A DNA stretch of 64,000 nt, taken from contig NZ_JAFGYY010000022.1 in the NCBI RefSeq assembly GCF_017491605.1, positions 1-64,000 on the forward strand, in the 5' to 3' direction. How positions within the stretch are numbered: the stretch's first letter is position 1; each line of letters begins with the position of its first letter. A model generated the notes under the pieces. That model had not been told where the DNA came from. It did not search any database and saw only the letters and a list, made by a program, of their open reading frames with translations. The DNA is from Pseudomonas sp. 30_B (lineage in GTDB: Bacteria > Pseudomonadota > Gammaproteobacteria > Pseudomonadales > Pseudomonadaceae). This document shows, one piece after another, positions 43,788 to 52,360 of this stretch. The translations under genes and the position numbers were made by a program.

Positions 43788-44864
43788 TCAGTGGACGGGC
43801 AACTGACGCGCACCACGGGTGCCGACCAGCACCAGGCCTTTCGCTCCGGCGGACTGGGCGCCGGCGACCGGCGCCATGGCCGGCTGCGGCTGCAACTGGA
43901 AGCTGCTGCCGCCATCGCTGCTGACCAGCATGTGGCCCGCCTGGCTGAACAGCGCGAGTCGGCCATCGGCCAGTTCGGTGCCGGCGGTGATGCTCACCGG
44001 CAGGCCGGTCTTGACCTGGCTCCAATTCTCGCCGCCATCCACGCTGCGGTAGACGTTGCCGCGCAGGCCGTAGACCAGCGCCACGCCGGGCTTGCCGAGG
44101 ATGCCGAAGAAGCTGCCGCTGTAGGGCGTCGGCCGGGCCTCGAAACGTCCCGTGGCGTGATTGAGCTTGAGCAGCAGGCCCTGTTCGCCGACGACGTAGA
44201 GCTCATCGCCAACCGGGCGGATGGCATAGAGGTTGAGCGCACTGGGGTTGTCGGTGTGTTCCATCCACGGGGTCCAGGTGCGCCCGCCATCCTCGGTGCG
44301 GAAGATCAGGTTGAACGCGCCGACGATGTAGCCGACCCGCTCGTCCTGGAACCACACATCGAGGAACGGCTTGTCGGCGCCCTCCTCCGTCATGCGCTGG
44401 GCTTCGCCCACCAGGGTCGCCAGGCGCTCGTCGTCCGGCGCGCGCTGCGCCAGGGCCTGGTAGTGGCGGAGCATGGCCGGGCCGACCTGGCGACCGTCGA
44501 ACTGCCGCTCCCAGGTCACGCCGCCATCGCTGCTGTGCAGCACCACACCGTCATGGCCCACCGCCCAGCCCTGGCTGGCCGTGGGGAAGTGCACCGCCGC
44601 CAGGTCCGAGCTGACCGGCACGCTGGCTTGCTGCCAACTTTCACCGCCGTTGTCGGAGTAGAGAATGTGCCCGCGCTGTCCGACCGCCACCAGGCGCTCG
44701 CCGGCACGGGTCACCCCCACCAGCAGGCCATGCTGCGCGAGGGGACTCATCTGCGCGGGGGTATCCAGGACATCGACGAAGCCCTGCGCCGCCACCGGAC
44801 GGCAGAACGGCGCACACAGCGCCGCCGCGAGGGCGGCCAACAGGACCCATTTGGAAATGCTCAT
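43788..44864 (-). CDS. YCF48/BNR-type beta-propeller protein, exported
   Basis: 358 residues with a signal peptide (AALAAALCAPFCRPVAAQ). Repeated BNR/YCF48-like blades are visible: ILYSDNGGESWQQ, VLHSSDGGVTWERQ, IFRTEDGGRTWTP, VYRSVDGGENWSQ, and MLVSSDGGSSF. These S/D-DGG-x-W repeats make a seven-bladed propeller related to plant photosystem II stability factor HCF136, often misannotated as such in bacteria. It presumably serves as a periplasmic partner of the MMPL transporter, 24 bp downstream. Confidence 0.85.
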   Translation of the reverse strand: MSISKWVLLAALAAALCAPFCRPVAAQGFVDVLDTPAQMSPLAQHGLLVGVTRAGERLVAVGQRGHILYSDNGGESWQQASVPVSSDLAAVHFPTASQGWAVGHDGVVLHSSDGGVTWERQFDGRQVGPAMLRHYQALAQRAPDDERLATLVGEAQRMTEEGADKPFLDVWFQDERVGYIVGAFNLIFRTEDGGRTWTPWMEHTDNPSALNLYAIRPVGDELYVVGEQGLLLKLNHATGRFEARPTPYSGSFFGILGKPGVALVYGLRGNVYRSVDGGENWSQVKTGLPVSITAGTELADGRLALFSQAGHMLVSSDGGSSFQLQPQPAMAPVAGAQSAGAKGLVLVGTRGARQLPVH

Positions 44865-44926
44865 GCGTTGATCTCGTACGTGGCCATCGGAGCGCCGCGA
44901 GGCACTCCGATGGCGCGGCGCTGCTA

Positions 44927-46291
44927 TCAGCGGATACCGGCTCCAGCCAGGGATTCGGGGGCCCACTGAGCCTTGGAGAGCGGCTCGATGTACTTCACGC
45001 CGCCGTAGGGACCGTAGACACCCGTGATGTTGTAACTGCCGGAGGCGAAGTCGTAGATCATGTGGTTGTCGGAGTTCGGCGCCTTGGCGTCGTAGCTGTA
45101 GGCCATGTGGGCGAAGCCGCCACGGTAGAGCTGGCCACGGGCGTCGTACTCGTCCGAAGCCAGGGCGATCCAGCTGTCCTCGTCGATGTAGAAGGTGCGC
45201 TTGCTGTAGATGTGGCGCTTGCCGGGCTTGAGCGTGGCCTCGACCACCCACACGCGGTGCAGCTCCCAGCGCATCAGGTCGGGGTTGACGTGGTTGGGCG
45301 TGGTGATGTCCGCCGCCTTGGCGTGGTAGTTCAGCTTGTAGGTGTTGTACGGAACGTACATCTCCTTCTTGCCCACCAGCTTGAAGTCGAAGCGGTCCAT
45401 GGCGCCGTTGAAGACCCAGGCGTCGTCATAGGTGGAGCTGCCCGCCGAGCCAGGGTTCGGGGTGTCGTAGGCGATGTCCGGGGCCAGCTTCACGCGACGC
45501 TGGCCGGGCAGGTATTGCCAGCCGCGGCGCGCCTTCTCCAGCGGGTTGACGCCGTCGACCAGCAGGATTGCCTCGCCCGCGCGCCGTGCCGGGCCCTGGT
45601 AGTAGAGCTTGGTCCTGAAGTAGACGTCCTCGGGTGACGCGGCAACGTCGTTGCGCTTGGGATCGAACAGCGGGTACTCCAGGTAGGCGTCGCCGGTGGT
45701 CGCCAGGGTGGCGTTACCGGACGAGTCGACGTTCCAGGAATCGTACTTGGAGTTGATCGCGACACCCTGGTAGCGCAGCAGGTGGTTCCACATGGCTTCG
45801 AAGCCACTGCCGGGAATCGGGAACGGCACGCCCGGCAGGACGTTCTGCAGCGCCAGCCCCTCGCCCGCGGTGCTGGCCGAGACGGCATTCTTGCGGGTGT
45901 TGTCCAGCAGGCGCTGGGGCAGCGCCACGGTGCGGTGCGTGGGGTAGACGTCCATGCGGAAGGTCGGGTAGCGCTTGAGCAGCTCACGGGTCGAGGCGGT
46001 GAGCTTGTCCGCATACTGGTCGGCGTTCTTGCCATCGATCACCAGGCGCGGCTTTTCGTCCGCGAAGGGGTCGACGCGCATGGAGCTGCCGGCCTGGTAG
46101 CCTGCCGGCGGCGTGGTCAGGCCACCGCTGTAGGCGGGAATTTCGCCATCGGCACTACCGGCCTGTTCGGCGCCCACCGGGGTAAGGCTCTGGCCGAGCT
46201 TGGCGGCCTGGTCCGGCGAGACGGCGGCCTGGGCGACCGCGACCATGGCAAGCGACATCGCGCTGGCCATCAGGGATTTGATAAGGGCCAT
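44927..46291 (-). CDS. DUF1329 family exported protein
   Basis: 454 residues with a signal peptide (ending AVAQAAVSPDQ, cleavage near 23). The body (PAYSGGLTTPPAGYQ, PYNTYKLNYHAK, DEDSWIALASDEYDARGQLYR) is the DUF1329 family, which has a LolA/LolB-like lipid-binding look. Such proteins sit in clusters for steroid, terpene or alkane use. It lies between the DUF1302 barrel gene and the YCF48-like gene in a minus-strand operon, supporting a periplasmic shuttling role (inference). Confidence 0.87.
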   Translation of the reverse strand: MALIKSLMASAMSLAMVAVAQAAVSPDQAAKLGQSLTPVGAEQAGSADGEIPAYSGGLTTPPAGYQAGSSMRVDPFADEKPRLVIDGKNADQYADKLTASTRELLKRYPTFRMDVYPTHRTVALPQRLLDNTRKNAVSASTAGEGLALQNVLPGVPFPIPGSGFEAMWNHLLRYQGVAINSKYDSWNVDSSGNATLATTGDAYLEYPLFDPKRNDVAASPEDVYFRTKLYYQGPARRAGEAILLVDGVNPLEKARRGWQYLPGQRRVKLAPDIAYDTPNPGSAGSSTYDDAWVFNGAMDRFDFKLVGKKEMYVPYNTYKLNYHAKAADITTPNHVNPDLMRWELHRVWVVEATLKPGKRHIYSKRTFYIDEDSWIALASDEYDARGQLYRGGFAHMAYSYDAKAPNSDNHMIYDFASGSYNITGVYGPYGGVKYIEPLSKAQWAPESLAGAGIR

Positions 46292-46314
46292 TTCTGTTCT
46301 CCTGGGTACGCAGG

Positions 46315-48117
46315 TCAGAAGGTTGTCTTGAAGGTGAACGTGACCATGCCACGGTCCTTGAGCTGGGCCGGCACACCCGCGAATGCGGTGGTCTGGCCCG
46401 GGGTGCAGTTGTACTTGCCATTGGCGCCCGGGGTGGCGCCGTCGACCGGCGAGCCGCAGGTGTCGAACGGACCGAAGTTGTCCACGTACTTCAGGTCGAA
46501 GCGGTACTGGTTGCGCACGTCGGCGCCGATGCCGACGGAATAGCTGCCGGTGTCCTCGTTGCCGCCCAGCTGCACGGCGGAGTTGCCGTTGAGGCCGACG
46601 TTGTAGGTGGCCGGCAGATAGAGGTCGACGCTGGGGAAGACCTGGTACCAGGTGGGCGTGAAGTTGACGCCGAGCACATAGTTGTCGCGGGTGACCTTGT
46701 CCACGCCGCGGTACCAGTCCTCGCCCTTGAACAGCTGCTTGTTGTCGGTCACGTCCAGCCAGCGGCTGTAGGCGAGTTCCACCAGCAGCGAGGCGCTGTC
46801 CCAGGCCGGGGTGTTGGCGAAGGTGGTCAGGCCGTTGACCACCGCGTGGACGGTCTTGCCGCGGGCCACGCCGTTCTCGCCGTCGAAGCTGGCGATGGTG
46901 CCGGGAGTACCCGCGGGCGCCTTCGGATTGACGGTGGCCGGCACGCTGAGCAACGGCATGTTCTCGCGGTAGTTCAGGTCCATGCCGACGCTGACGCCGC
47001 CGATGCTCTTCGACAGGCTGAGGCCATAGATGTCGATGTCATCGACATAGAACTGGTTGTAGCTGCCGACGACGCCCGACATCAGCTGCGGAAGGCCCAC
47101 GGCCGTCGGCTGCAAGGCAATGTTCGGCAGGATGTCGGAGGTCTTGCGGTAGTAGAGGCCGAAGGTGCCGTCGAGCCACTCCGGGCTCCACTTGAGCATC
47201 ACCCCGTAATCGCCGCTGTTGTCGGGCGTGAAGGTATGCCCGCCGGTCAGACGCAGGTACTGCGGCGCGCCGGGCAGCAGGCCGTAGATGGGGTTGGGCT
47301 GGGCGATCAGCGAGAGATCGTCGCTGCCATGCTGGATGGCATCGTTGAAGCCCAGGTAGGTACCGGACTCGGGCAGGCGCGAGGCGTCCCAGCCGAGGAA
47401 GTACTGGGCGCCGAAGGACAGTTCCGGGTTCAGCGTGAAGTTCATGGAAATCTGGTCACGCGGAATGAACAGCTCCTTGGCCTCGGTTCCCGGCACGGCC
47501 AGGGCTTTGGCGATGTCCAGGCCGGACTGCCCGTAGCTGTTGCCATGGGCGAACGCCAGGATGCTCTCGCCCCAGTACTGGGTGTGGCTCCCCGCCTTGA
47601 CGCTGAGCAGCGACTCCTCGCCGACATCCATGCTGCCGAACACGAAGGCATCGAGGAATTCCGAGGACGGCCCGTTGTAGTAACGCTCCGCGTAGCTGCT
47701 CAGGTGGTGCGAATCGGGCATGCCGTCCTGCAGCTGGTTGGTCGCCGGGTTGTAGCTGCCGACCTTGTCGTAGGCGTGGTCGTACCAGGTGTTGCCGCTC
47801 ACGCGGAAGCCGTACTGGCGGCGATAGACCACATCCAGCTCATGCAGCACGTCGACGCGCTGGGACACCGGGCTGCCGGCCGAGAAGTTGCGGTTGCCGT
47901 CGTTGTTGTTCCAGGCGTTCGCCAGCTTGGAGTTGGCACTCTCCACACGTTGCGCATAGTTCAGCTTGACGGTGTTGTCGAAGCGTACCTGGAGGTCCTC
48001 CACGCCCGTGTCGAAATCGAAAGCGTGCGCAGGCATGATCCCTAGACCGACCAGTACGGCCGAGGCCAGCAGGCTCGGCGCCAGGTGGTGACCGGCTTTA
48101 TTGTTCTTATTCTTCAT
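46315..48117 (-). CDS. DUF1302 family outer-membrane protein
   Basis: 600 residues from an ATG with GAGG at 6 nt (longer in-frame starts at 48123 and 48165 lack this). A signal peptide (SLLASAVLVGLGIMPAHA) precedes a beta-rich chain ending VTFTFKTTF, with the terminal Phe of outer-membrane barrels. DUF1302 members are predicted outer-membrane proteins paired with DUF1329. Probable uptake channel for a hydrophobic substrate. Leader contains ACAACAAC runs resembling the Hfq motif. The next gene downstream is DUF1329, 23 bp away. Confidence 0.88.
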   Translation of the reverse strand: MKNKNNKAGHHLAPSLLASAVLVGLGIMPAHAFDFDTGVEDLQVRFDNTVKLNYAQRVESANSKLANAWNNNDGNRNFSAGSPVSQRVDVLHELDVVYRRQYGFRVSGNTWYDHAYDKVGSYNPATNQLQDGMPDSHHLSSYAERYYNGPSSEFLDAFVFGSMDVGEESLLSVKAGSHTQYWGESILAFAHGNSYGQSGLDIAKALAVPGTEAKELFIPRDQISMNFTLNPELSFGAQYFLGWDASRLPESGTYLGFNDAIQHGSDDLSLIAQPNPIYGLLPGAPQYLRLTGGHTFTPDNSGDYGVMLKWSPEWLDGTFGLYYRKTSDILPNIALQPTAVGLPQLMSGVVGSYNQFYVDDIDIYGLSLSKSIGGVSVGMDLNYRENMPLLSVPATVNPKAPAGTPGTIASFDGENGVARGKTVHAVVNGLTTFANTPAWDSASLLVELAYSRWLDVTDNKQLFKGEDWYRGVDKVTRDNYVLGVNFTPTWYQVFPSVDLYLPATYNVGLNGNSAVQLGGNEDTGSYSVGIGADVRNQYRFDLKYVDNFGPFDTCGSPVDGATPGANGKYNCTPGQTTAFAGVPAQLKDRGMVTFTFKTTF

Positions 48118-48161
48118 CGTCATCCTCGTTGAGTTGTTGTGACGTTGTTGCAGGCAAGACT

Positions 48162-49310
48162 TCAATGGCGCTGGAGAATCGCCACGGTGACCGAGCGCCC
48201 GATCGCGGCACTGTGCTGGAGGCCGGTTCGAGCCCCAGGCATCTGCCGGTCGCCCGCCTCACCACGGAGCTGGCGGACCAGCTCCGCCAGTTGCGCCAGC
48301 GGGCTCGCCCCTGGCACGAAACCGCAGCCAAGCAGCCCACCCGAGGGGCAGACGGCCGGCCTGGTCCGGGCGCAAAGCGCAAACTCGGCAAGCCCCTGTT
48401 CCTCACACAGACCGAGCGCGGCACTGAAGACCAGGAAGTCCCCCACGCTCTGGTCATGCAGTTCGACGACGTCGAGATCCTCGACGCCTATCCCGGCCTC
48501 CGCGTAGGCCAGCTCGGCAGCGCGACGTGTCGCAGCTCGCCCGAGGACATCGAGCGGGTTGCCATCGGCCAGTTCGCAAACCGACTCACCCACCCGGGTG
48601 CTGCTCAGGATGCCGATGCCACCACGCGAGCCATAGCGGGCGGCGAAGGCCTCCGAGCACAGCAGCACCGCCGCCGCGCCATGGGCTGGCGGACTCAGGT
48701 AGGGCGGGAACCATACTCCCCGCTCAGGGGCGTCCGCGCAGGCGGTCGGGTTGAGGCGAGCCTGGGCACTGGCCCGATCCAGGACACGTTCGAAACAGAG
48801 GTCGGTGAGTCCCAGGCGTGCCTGCAACCAGCTCATCTGCGCGGCGTACAGGGCCGCCGGGTGCTCACGCTGGGCGATGATGGCCGCCGGATTGTCGAGC
48901 CGGGTCCACTCGCCCCGCTCCCGGTTCGGGTATCCGTCCAGGCCGAATAGATTCTGCTTCGACAGACCGGTCTGCAGATCCTCGAAACCCAGGACCAGGA
49001 TCGCCTCCGCCTCGCCCGCCAGAATGCTGTTGCGCGCGAGGTGCACCGAGGTACTGGCGGATGCACCGCCATCACGGATGCAGAACATCGGAACGCCGGC
49101 CAGACCTGTCTGCACCAGCAACCGTTCGCAAACCCCGACACCGCTGTTCGCGCTCGACATGAAGACCTGGTCGACCAGGTCGCCGTCGATGCCGGCATCC
49201 TCGAGGGCCATGTGCGCCGCCTGCCCGACGAGATCGAGCAAGGGGGTGCGGGCGCTCGGCGCAGCGAACGGCGTCACCCCTACCCCTATGATCAGAACTC
49301 GTTCCGGCAT
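48162..49310 (-). CDS. Thiolase-superfamily protein lacking the catalytic Cys
   Basis: 382 residues, aligned without gaps to the active thiolase of this window in the nucleophile region. PIFNVENACASGSSAVNLA there corresponds to PMFCIRDGGASASTSVHLA here, so the Cys becomes Gly82. The C-terminal GHP motif is also replaced (GGLLGCGFVPGAS), while VVELHDQS keeps one His. It cannot act as a normal thiolase. Related proteins without the Cys (Ltp2-type) are steroid side-chain retro-aldolases; that role is possible but unproven, and the usual DUF35 partner is not seen. It is the promoter-proximal gene of the DUF1302 series. Confidence 0.85.
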   Translation of the reverse strand: MPERVLIIGVGVTPFAAPSARTPLLDLVGQAAHMALEDAGIDGDLVDQVFMSSANSGVGVCERLLVQTGLAGVPMFCIRDGGASASTSVHLARNSILAGEAEAILVLGFEDLQTGLSKQNLFGLDGYPNRERGEWTRLDNPAAIIAQREHPAALYAAQMSWLQARLGLTDLCFERVLDRASAQARLNPTACADAPERGVWFPPYLSPPAHGAAAVLLCSEAFAARYGSRGGIGILSSTRVGESVCELADGNPLDVLGRAATRRAAELAYAEAGIGVEDLDVVELHDQSVGDFLVFSAALGLCEEQGLAEFALCARTRPAVCPSGGLLGCGFVPGASPLAQLAELVRQLRGEAGDRQMPGARTGLQHSAAIGRSVTVAILQRH

Positions 49311-49398
49311 GCTGGCTTCCCCAGGTCAACGACCCGGCGGGAGGCTCCCGTCAGGTTCGAAATCTGTTGAGGGGAAGGTATGCGCGGACGGCACGGAT

Positions 49399-49438
49399 GC
49401 CCCCCCCATCGCCTGGGGGGGCGTTACGGATGGGGGGG
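49399..49438. promoter_or_regulatory. Nested C/G-tract inverted repeats ahead of the thiolase-like gene
   Basis: A perfect 10-bp inverted repeat, CCCCCCCATC (49401-49410) and GATGGGGGGG (49429-49438), with 18 bp between. Inside it a shorter stem forms between the C8 run (49400-49407) and a G7 run (49415-49421). It lies in the 139-bp gap between the LuxR regulator stop and the start of the thiolase-like gene, so it could be a terminator, a regulator-binding site, or both. Confidence 0.5.
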
Positions 49439-49449
49439 ACGGGAGTCGG

Positions 49450-52083
49450 CTAGTGTTCCGTCTCCAGGATGCCCAGCATGTAGGCGCGGTCCACCACATG
49501 CCGGCGCGTGCCGGCCTGGAACTTGCCGAAGAGATTCTTCAGGTGCCACTTGACCGTTTCCTCGCCCACATTCAGCGCAAGCGCGATCTGCTTGTTGGAG
49601 AGGTTGCGCGCCAGCAGCTGCAGGACTTCCTGCTCCTTGGGTGTCAGCAAGCGGCTGGGCGCCACCTTTGCCACCGGCGTGCGGGCGGCGGGTTCCGCTG
49701 CCGGAGCCCTGGGCGCCAGTGGTTCCGGGCTTGCCATGGACTGCTGCCAACGCAGCAGTTGCGGGTGGGTGTCCGCCAGGATGCGCCGCATGCCGAACTC
49801 CTCCGCCAGGCTGTGCGCCTCCCGCAGGCTGGCCTGGCCATCGCCCCCGCTCTCGCGCAGGGCCAGGGCCTTGAACAGCAGCGCCTGAATGCGCTCCCGG
49901 CCGCGCTGCAGCCTGCTCGCCAGCTCATGGAGCGCTTCCGCCTCCGCCTGCAGCTCGGCCCAGTCCATTTTCGCCAGCGATACATAGGCTCGGGCAACTC
50001 CCACATGCAGTCGCAGTTCCGGCCCCAGCAGGCTGTCGGGATCATCGATGCACGGGGGAATCACCCCCTCCAGCCGGCGCCAGAGAACCAGGCAGGTATC
50101 CACCCTGCCCTGCAGCGCATGCAGGCGAATCTGCTCGCCGAGCGACACGATGCAGAAGCGGGGAATTTGCCGTTCCTCGCCGAGGGCGTGGAGCGCCTCG
50201 AGCAGATCGTTGCCCCGGTGCGCCTGCCCCTGCAGCGCGGCCAGCCGGGCCGCCGTGACGAAACCGAAGACGATGGCATCCGGGCTGGCCAGACGCTCGA
50301 CCACATCCAGTCGGTTCGCCAGCACCGTGGCCGCCTCGCCCGGTTCGTTGCGTTCCAGCAGGACCGCGGCCAACGGGCAGGCGAGCAAAGCCGCCACCGA
50401 ACTGCGCCGGCCGATGTCCTGCTCGGCGCGCTGCAGGGTGCTACGCAGGGACTCCAGCGCCGGCAGCATCCGCCCCTCCCAGAGGTACGTGACGCCGAAT
50501 ACCCATTCGGCCACACCCCGGATCGCATCCAGGCCCTCGGCCCAGCTATAGCGCGGCGCCTTGCGACAGATACGCCGCGCCACTTCCGGCTGGCCGCGGC
50601 ACAGCGCCAGGCGCGCCTTACTGTTGGCGACGATGGCCTGTACCTTGACGGTCTGGTTGGGCAGCGACTCGTCCCAGCGGCTGAGGATGGCCTGGGACTC
50701 GTCGGGCAGGTCGGAGAAATAAGCCGCGGCAGAGGCGATGGCCGCGGCTTCGCACAGGACTTCCTCATCGGTTGCCGGATCGAGCTGCAGTCTGGCCAGC
50801 AGATGCCTCGCCTCCCCGGAGCGATCGCTCATGGCCAGCGCCCAGGCTGCCGCCAGGCACATGCGGGGCCGCGATTCCACTTCCTCGGCGGGGAGAGCCC
50901 CCACCCATTCGATCACCCGGCCGAACTCCCCACGCAGCACGATCTCATACAGGCATTGCTCGATCATGCCGTACGCCTGCGCAGGACGCTCGGCACTCAG
51001 GTAGTGACGCGCCGCTTCCTCGAAAAAACCGCGCGATTCCAGCCATGCGGCGGCCCGTTCGTGCAACTCGCAGCGATGTGCTTGGGGCAGCATGGCCACG
51101 CGCTGTTGAAGAAACTCGCGGGCCAGCGGATGGATGCGAACCCAGTCGCTGCCCAGGCCCTCGGAGAAGATCGGCATGCTGGCGCACAGCTCGGCCATCC
51201 ACGTCCCCGCGCGGGCATCGTCGAGCAGCGCCACGCACAGGTCGGGGTGCAGGTTTTCCGGCACGGCGATGCAGGTGAGAAACTCGACCTGCTCGGGCTG
51301 CAGCGTCGCCACCAGGCTGTCGACGAAATAGCGCTGGATGTCGCCGGTACAGGCCCTGAGTTCAGCGATGGCCAGCTCCGGCGCGGCACTGCGTTCGATG
51401 GCGGCAATCGCCAGTTGCAGCCCCAGCGGCCAGCCTTCGGTCAGCTCATGCAGGACCACCTTGAGATCGATGTCGAGACCGTCGCCAAAACGGTTGCCCA
51501 GCACGGCGATGGTTTCATCGACGCGGAAACGCAGCTGTTCAAGGCCCAGGCCGAGAAAGATGCCCCGCGCCTGCAACTCGGTGGTCTGCAGGTTGAGCCG
51601 GCGACGCGAAGCCATCAGCACGCGCAGGTTCGCCGGGGCGTTGTGCAGGAGGTAGGTCAGGGCCAGGCGAACGGTGGCATCGGGCAGCGTGTCGACCTCG
51701 TCGAGCATGAGCGCCACTTCGCCCCCCAGGTCGGCCACCTCCGCCAGCCACTCCGTCAGCTCGCCCAACGCGTCGGCGTGACTGGAGGTGCTCACGAAAG
51801 CCTGCCGCCCGCTGGCCACCACCATCGCCGCCGCGAGGCCCTGGACGAAGCTCGAACTGTCGTCACGGCCATCGACGGTCAGCCAGGCGACCACTGCGCC
51901 GCGCGAGAGGAGTTCCCGCCGCCACTGCGACAGCAGCCAGGTCTTGCCGAACCCCGCCGGCGCGTGCACCGAGACGGCCGTGCGCGAGGCCAGCTCATCC
52001 ACCTCCAGGCTCAGGCGCTCGCGCCGGAAGGCCGTCTTGTGGCTCCTCGGCGGCGTGGTCTTGAGTACCAGCTCAGGCTTCAT
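49450..52083 (-). CDS. MalT-type LuxR-family transcriptional activator
   Basis: 877 residues from the ATG at 52083 (a GTG 9 bp earlier is possible). The N-terminal STAND/NTPase domain has Walker A APAGFGKT (41-48) and a Walker-B-like VALMLDEVD (about 120). A long alpha-solenoid of TPR-like repeats (about 350-780) leads to a C-terminal LuxR helix-turn-helix (LLTPKEQEVLQLLARNLSNK, then VGEETVKWHLKNLFGKF). MalT/AlkS-type regulators bind an inducer and ATP. It probably activates the downstream minus-strand series carrying thiolase-like, DUF1302, DUF1329, YCF48 and MMPL genes. Confidence 0.9.
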   Translation of the reverse strand: MKPELVLKTTPPRSHKTAFRRERLSLEVDELASRTAVSVHAPAGFGKTWLLSQWRRELLSRGAVVAWLTVDGRDDSSSFVQGLAAAMVVASGRQAFVSTSSHADALGELTEWLAEVADLGGEVALMLDEVDTLPDATVRLALTYLLHNAPANLRVLMASRRRLNLQTTELQARGIFLGLGLEQLRFRVDETIAVLGNRFGDGLDIDLKVVLHELTEGWPLGLQLAIAAIERSAAPELAIAELRACTGDIQRYFVDSLVATLQPEQVEFLTCIAVPENLHPDLCVALLDDARAGTWMAELCASMPIFSEGLGSDWVRIHPLAREFLQQRVAMLPQAHRCELHERAAAWLESRGFFEEAARHYLSAERPAQAYGMIEQCLYEIVLRGEFGRVIEWVGALPAEEVESRPRMCLAAAWALAMSDRSGEARHLLARLQLDPATDEEVLCEAAAIASAAAYFSDLPDESQAILSRWDESLPNQTVKVQAIVANSKARLALCRGQPEVARRICRKAPRYSWAEGLDAIRGVAEWVFGVTYLWEGRMLPALESLRSTLQRAEQDIGRRSSVAALLACPLAAVLLERNEPGEAATVLANRLDVVERLASPDAIVFGFVTAARLAALQGQAHRGNDLLEALHALGEERQIPRFCIVSLGEQIRLHALQGRVDTCLVLWRRLEGVIPPCIDDPDSLLGPELRLHVGVARAYVSLAKMDWAELQAEAEALHELASRLQRGRERIQALLFKALALRESGGDGQASLREAHSLAEEFGMRRILADTHPQLLRWQQSMASPEPLAPRAPAAEPAARTPVAKVAPSRLLTPKEQEVLQLLARNLSNKQIALALNVGEETVKWHLKNLFGKFQAGTRRHVVDRAYMLGILETEH

Positions 52084-52321
52084 TCTTTCCACTTGTTATG
52101 TCTCGGACAGGCAGATACTCCTGTGCCTTTCAGCGTTGTTCCAGGCAATGACGCTCCGCCAAGCCGTCATCGCTGACTACAGGCGGTTCTCTCGCGGGAC
52201 ACCAGGAGGATAGCCAATGGCGCGGCAAACTTTGGATTGGCGAGCAGCGGATGGGAGAAAAGACAGGATCGCAAAGACCTGCATCCTTGCGATCCGGGAA
52301 TTGATTACATGAAGTTGCGCA

Positions 52322-52348
52322 GGCCCCACTGCATGGCGCAGCGGGGCC
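52322..52348 (-). terminator. Hairpin past the DUF1254/DUF1214 gene
   Basis: GGCCCC (52322-52327) pairs with GGGGCC (52343-52348) across a 15-nt loop, 13 bp past the stop of the minus-strand gene. No T tract; candidate only. Confidence 0.4.
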
Positions 52349-52360
52349 CGCTTCGGTGGG

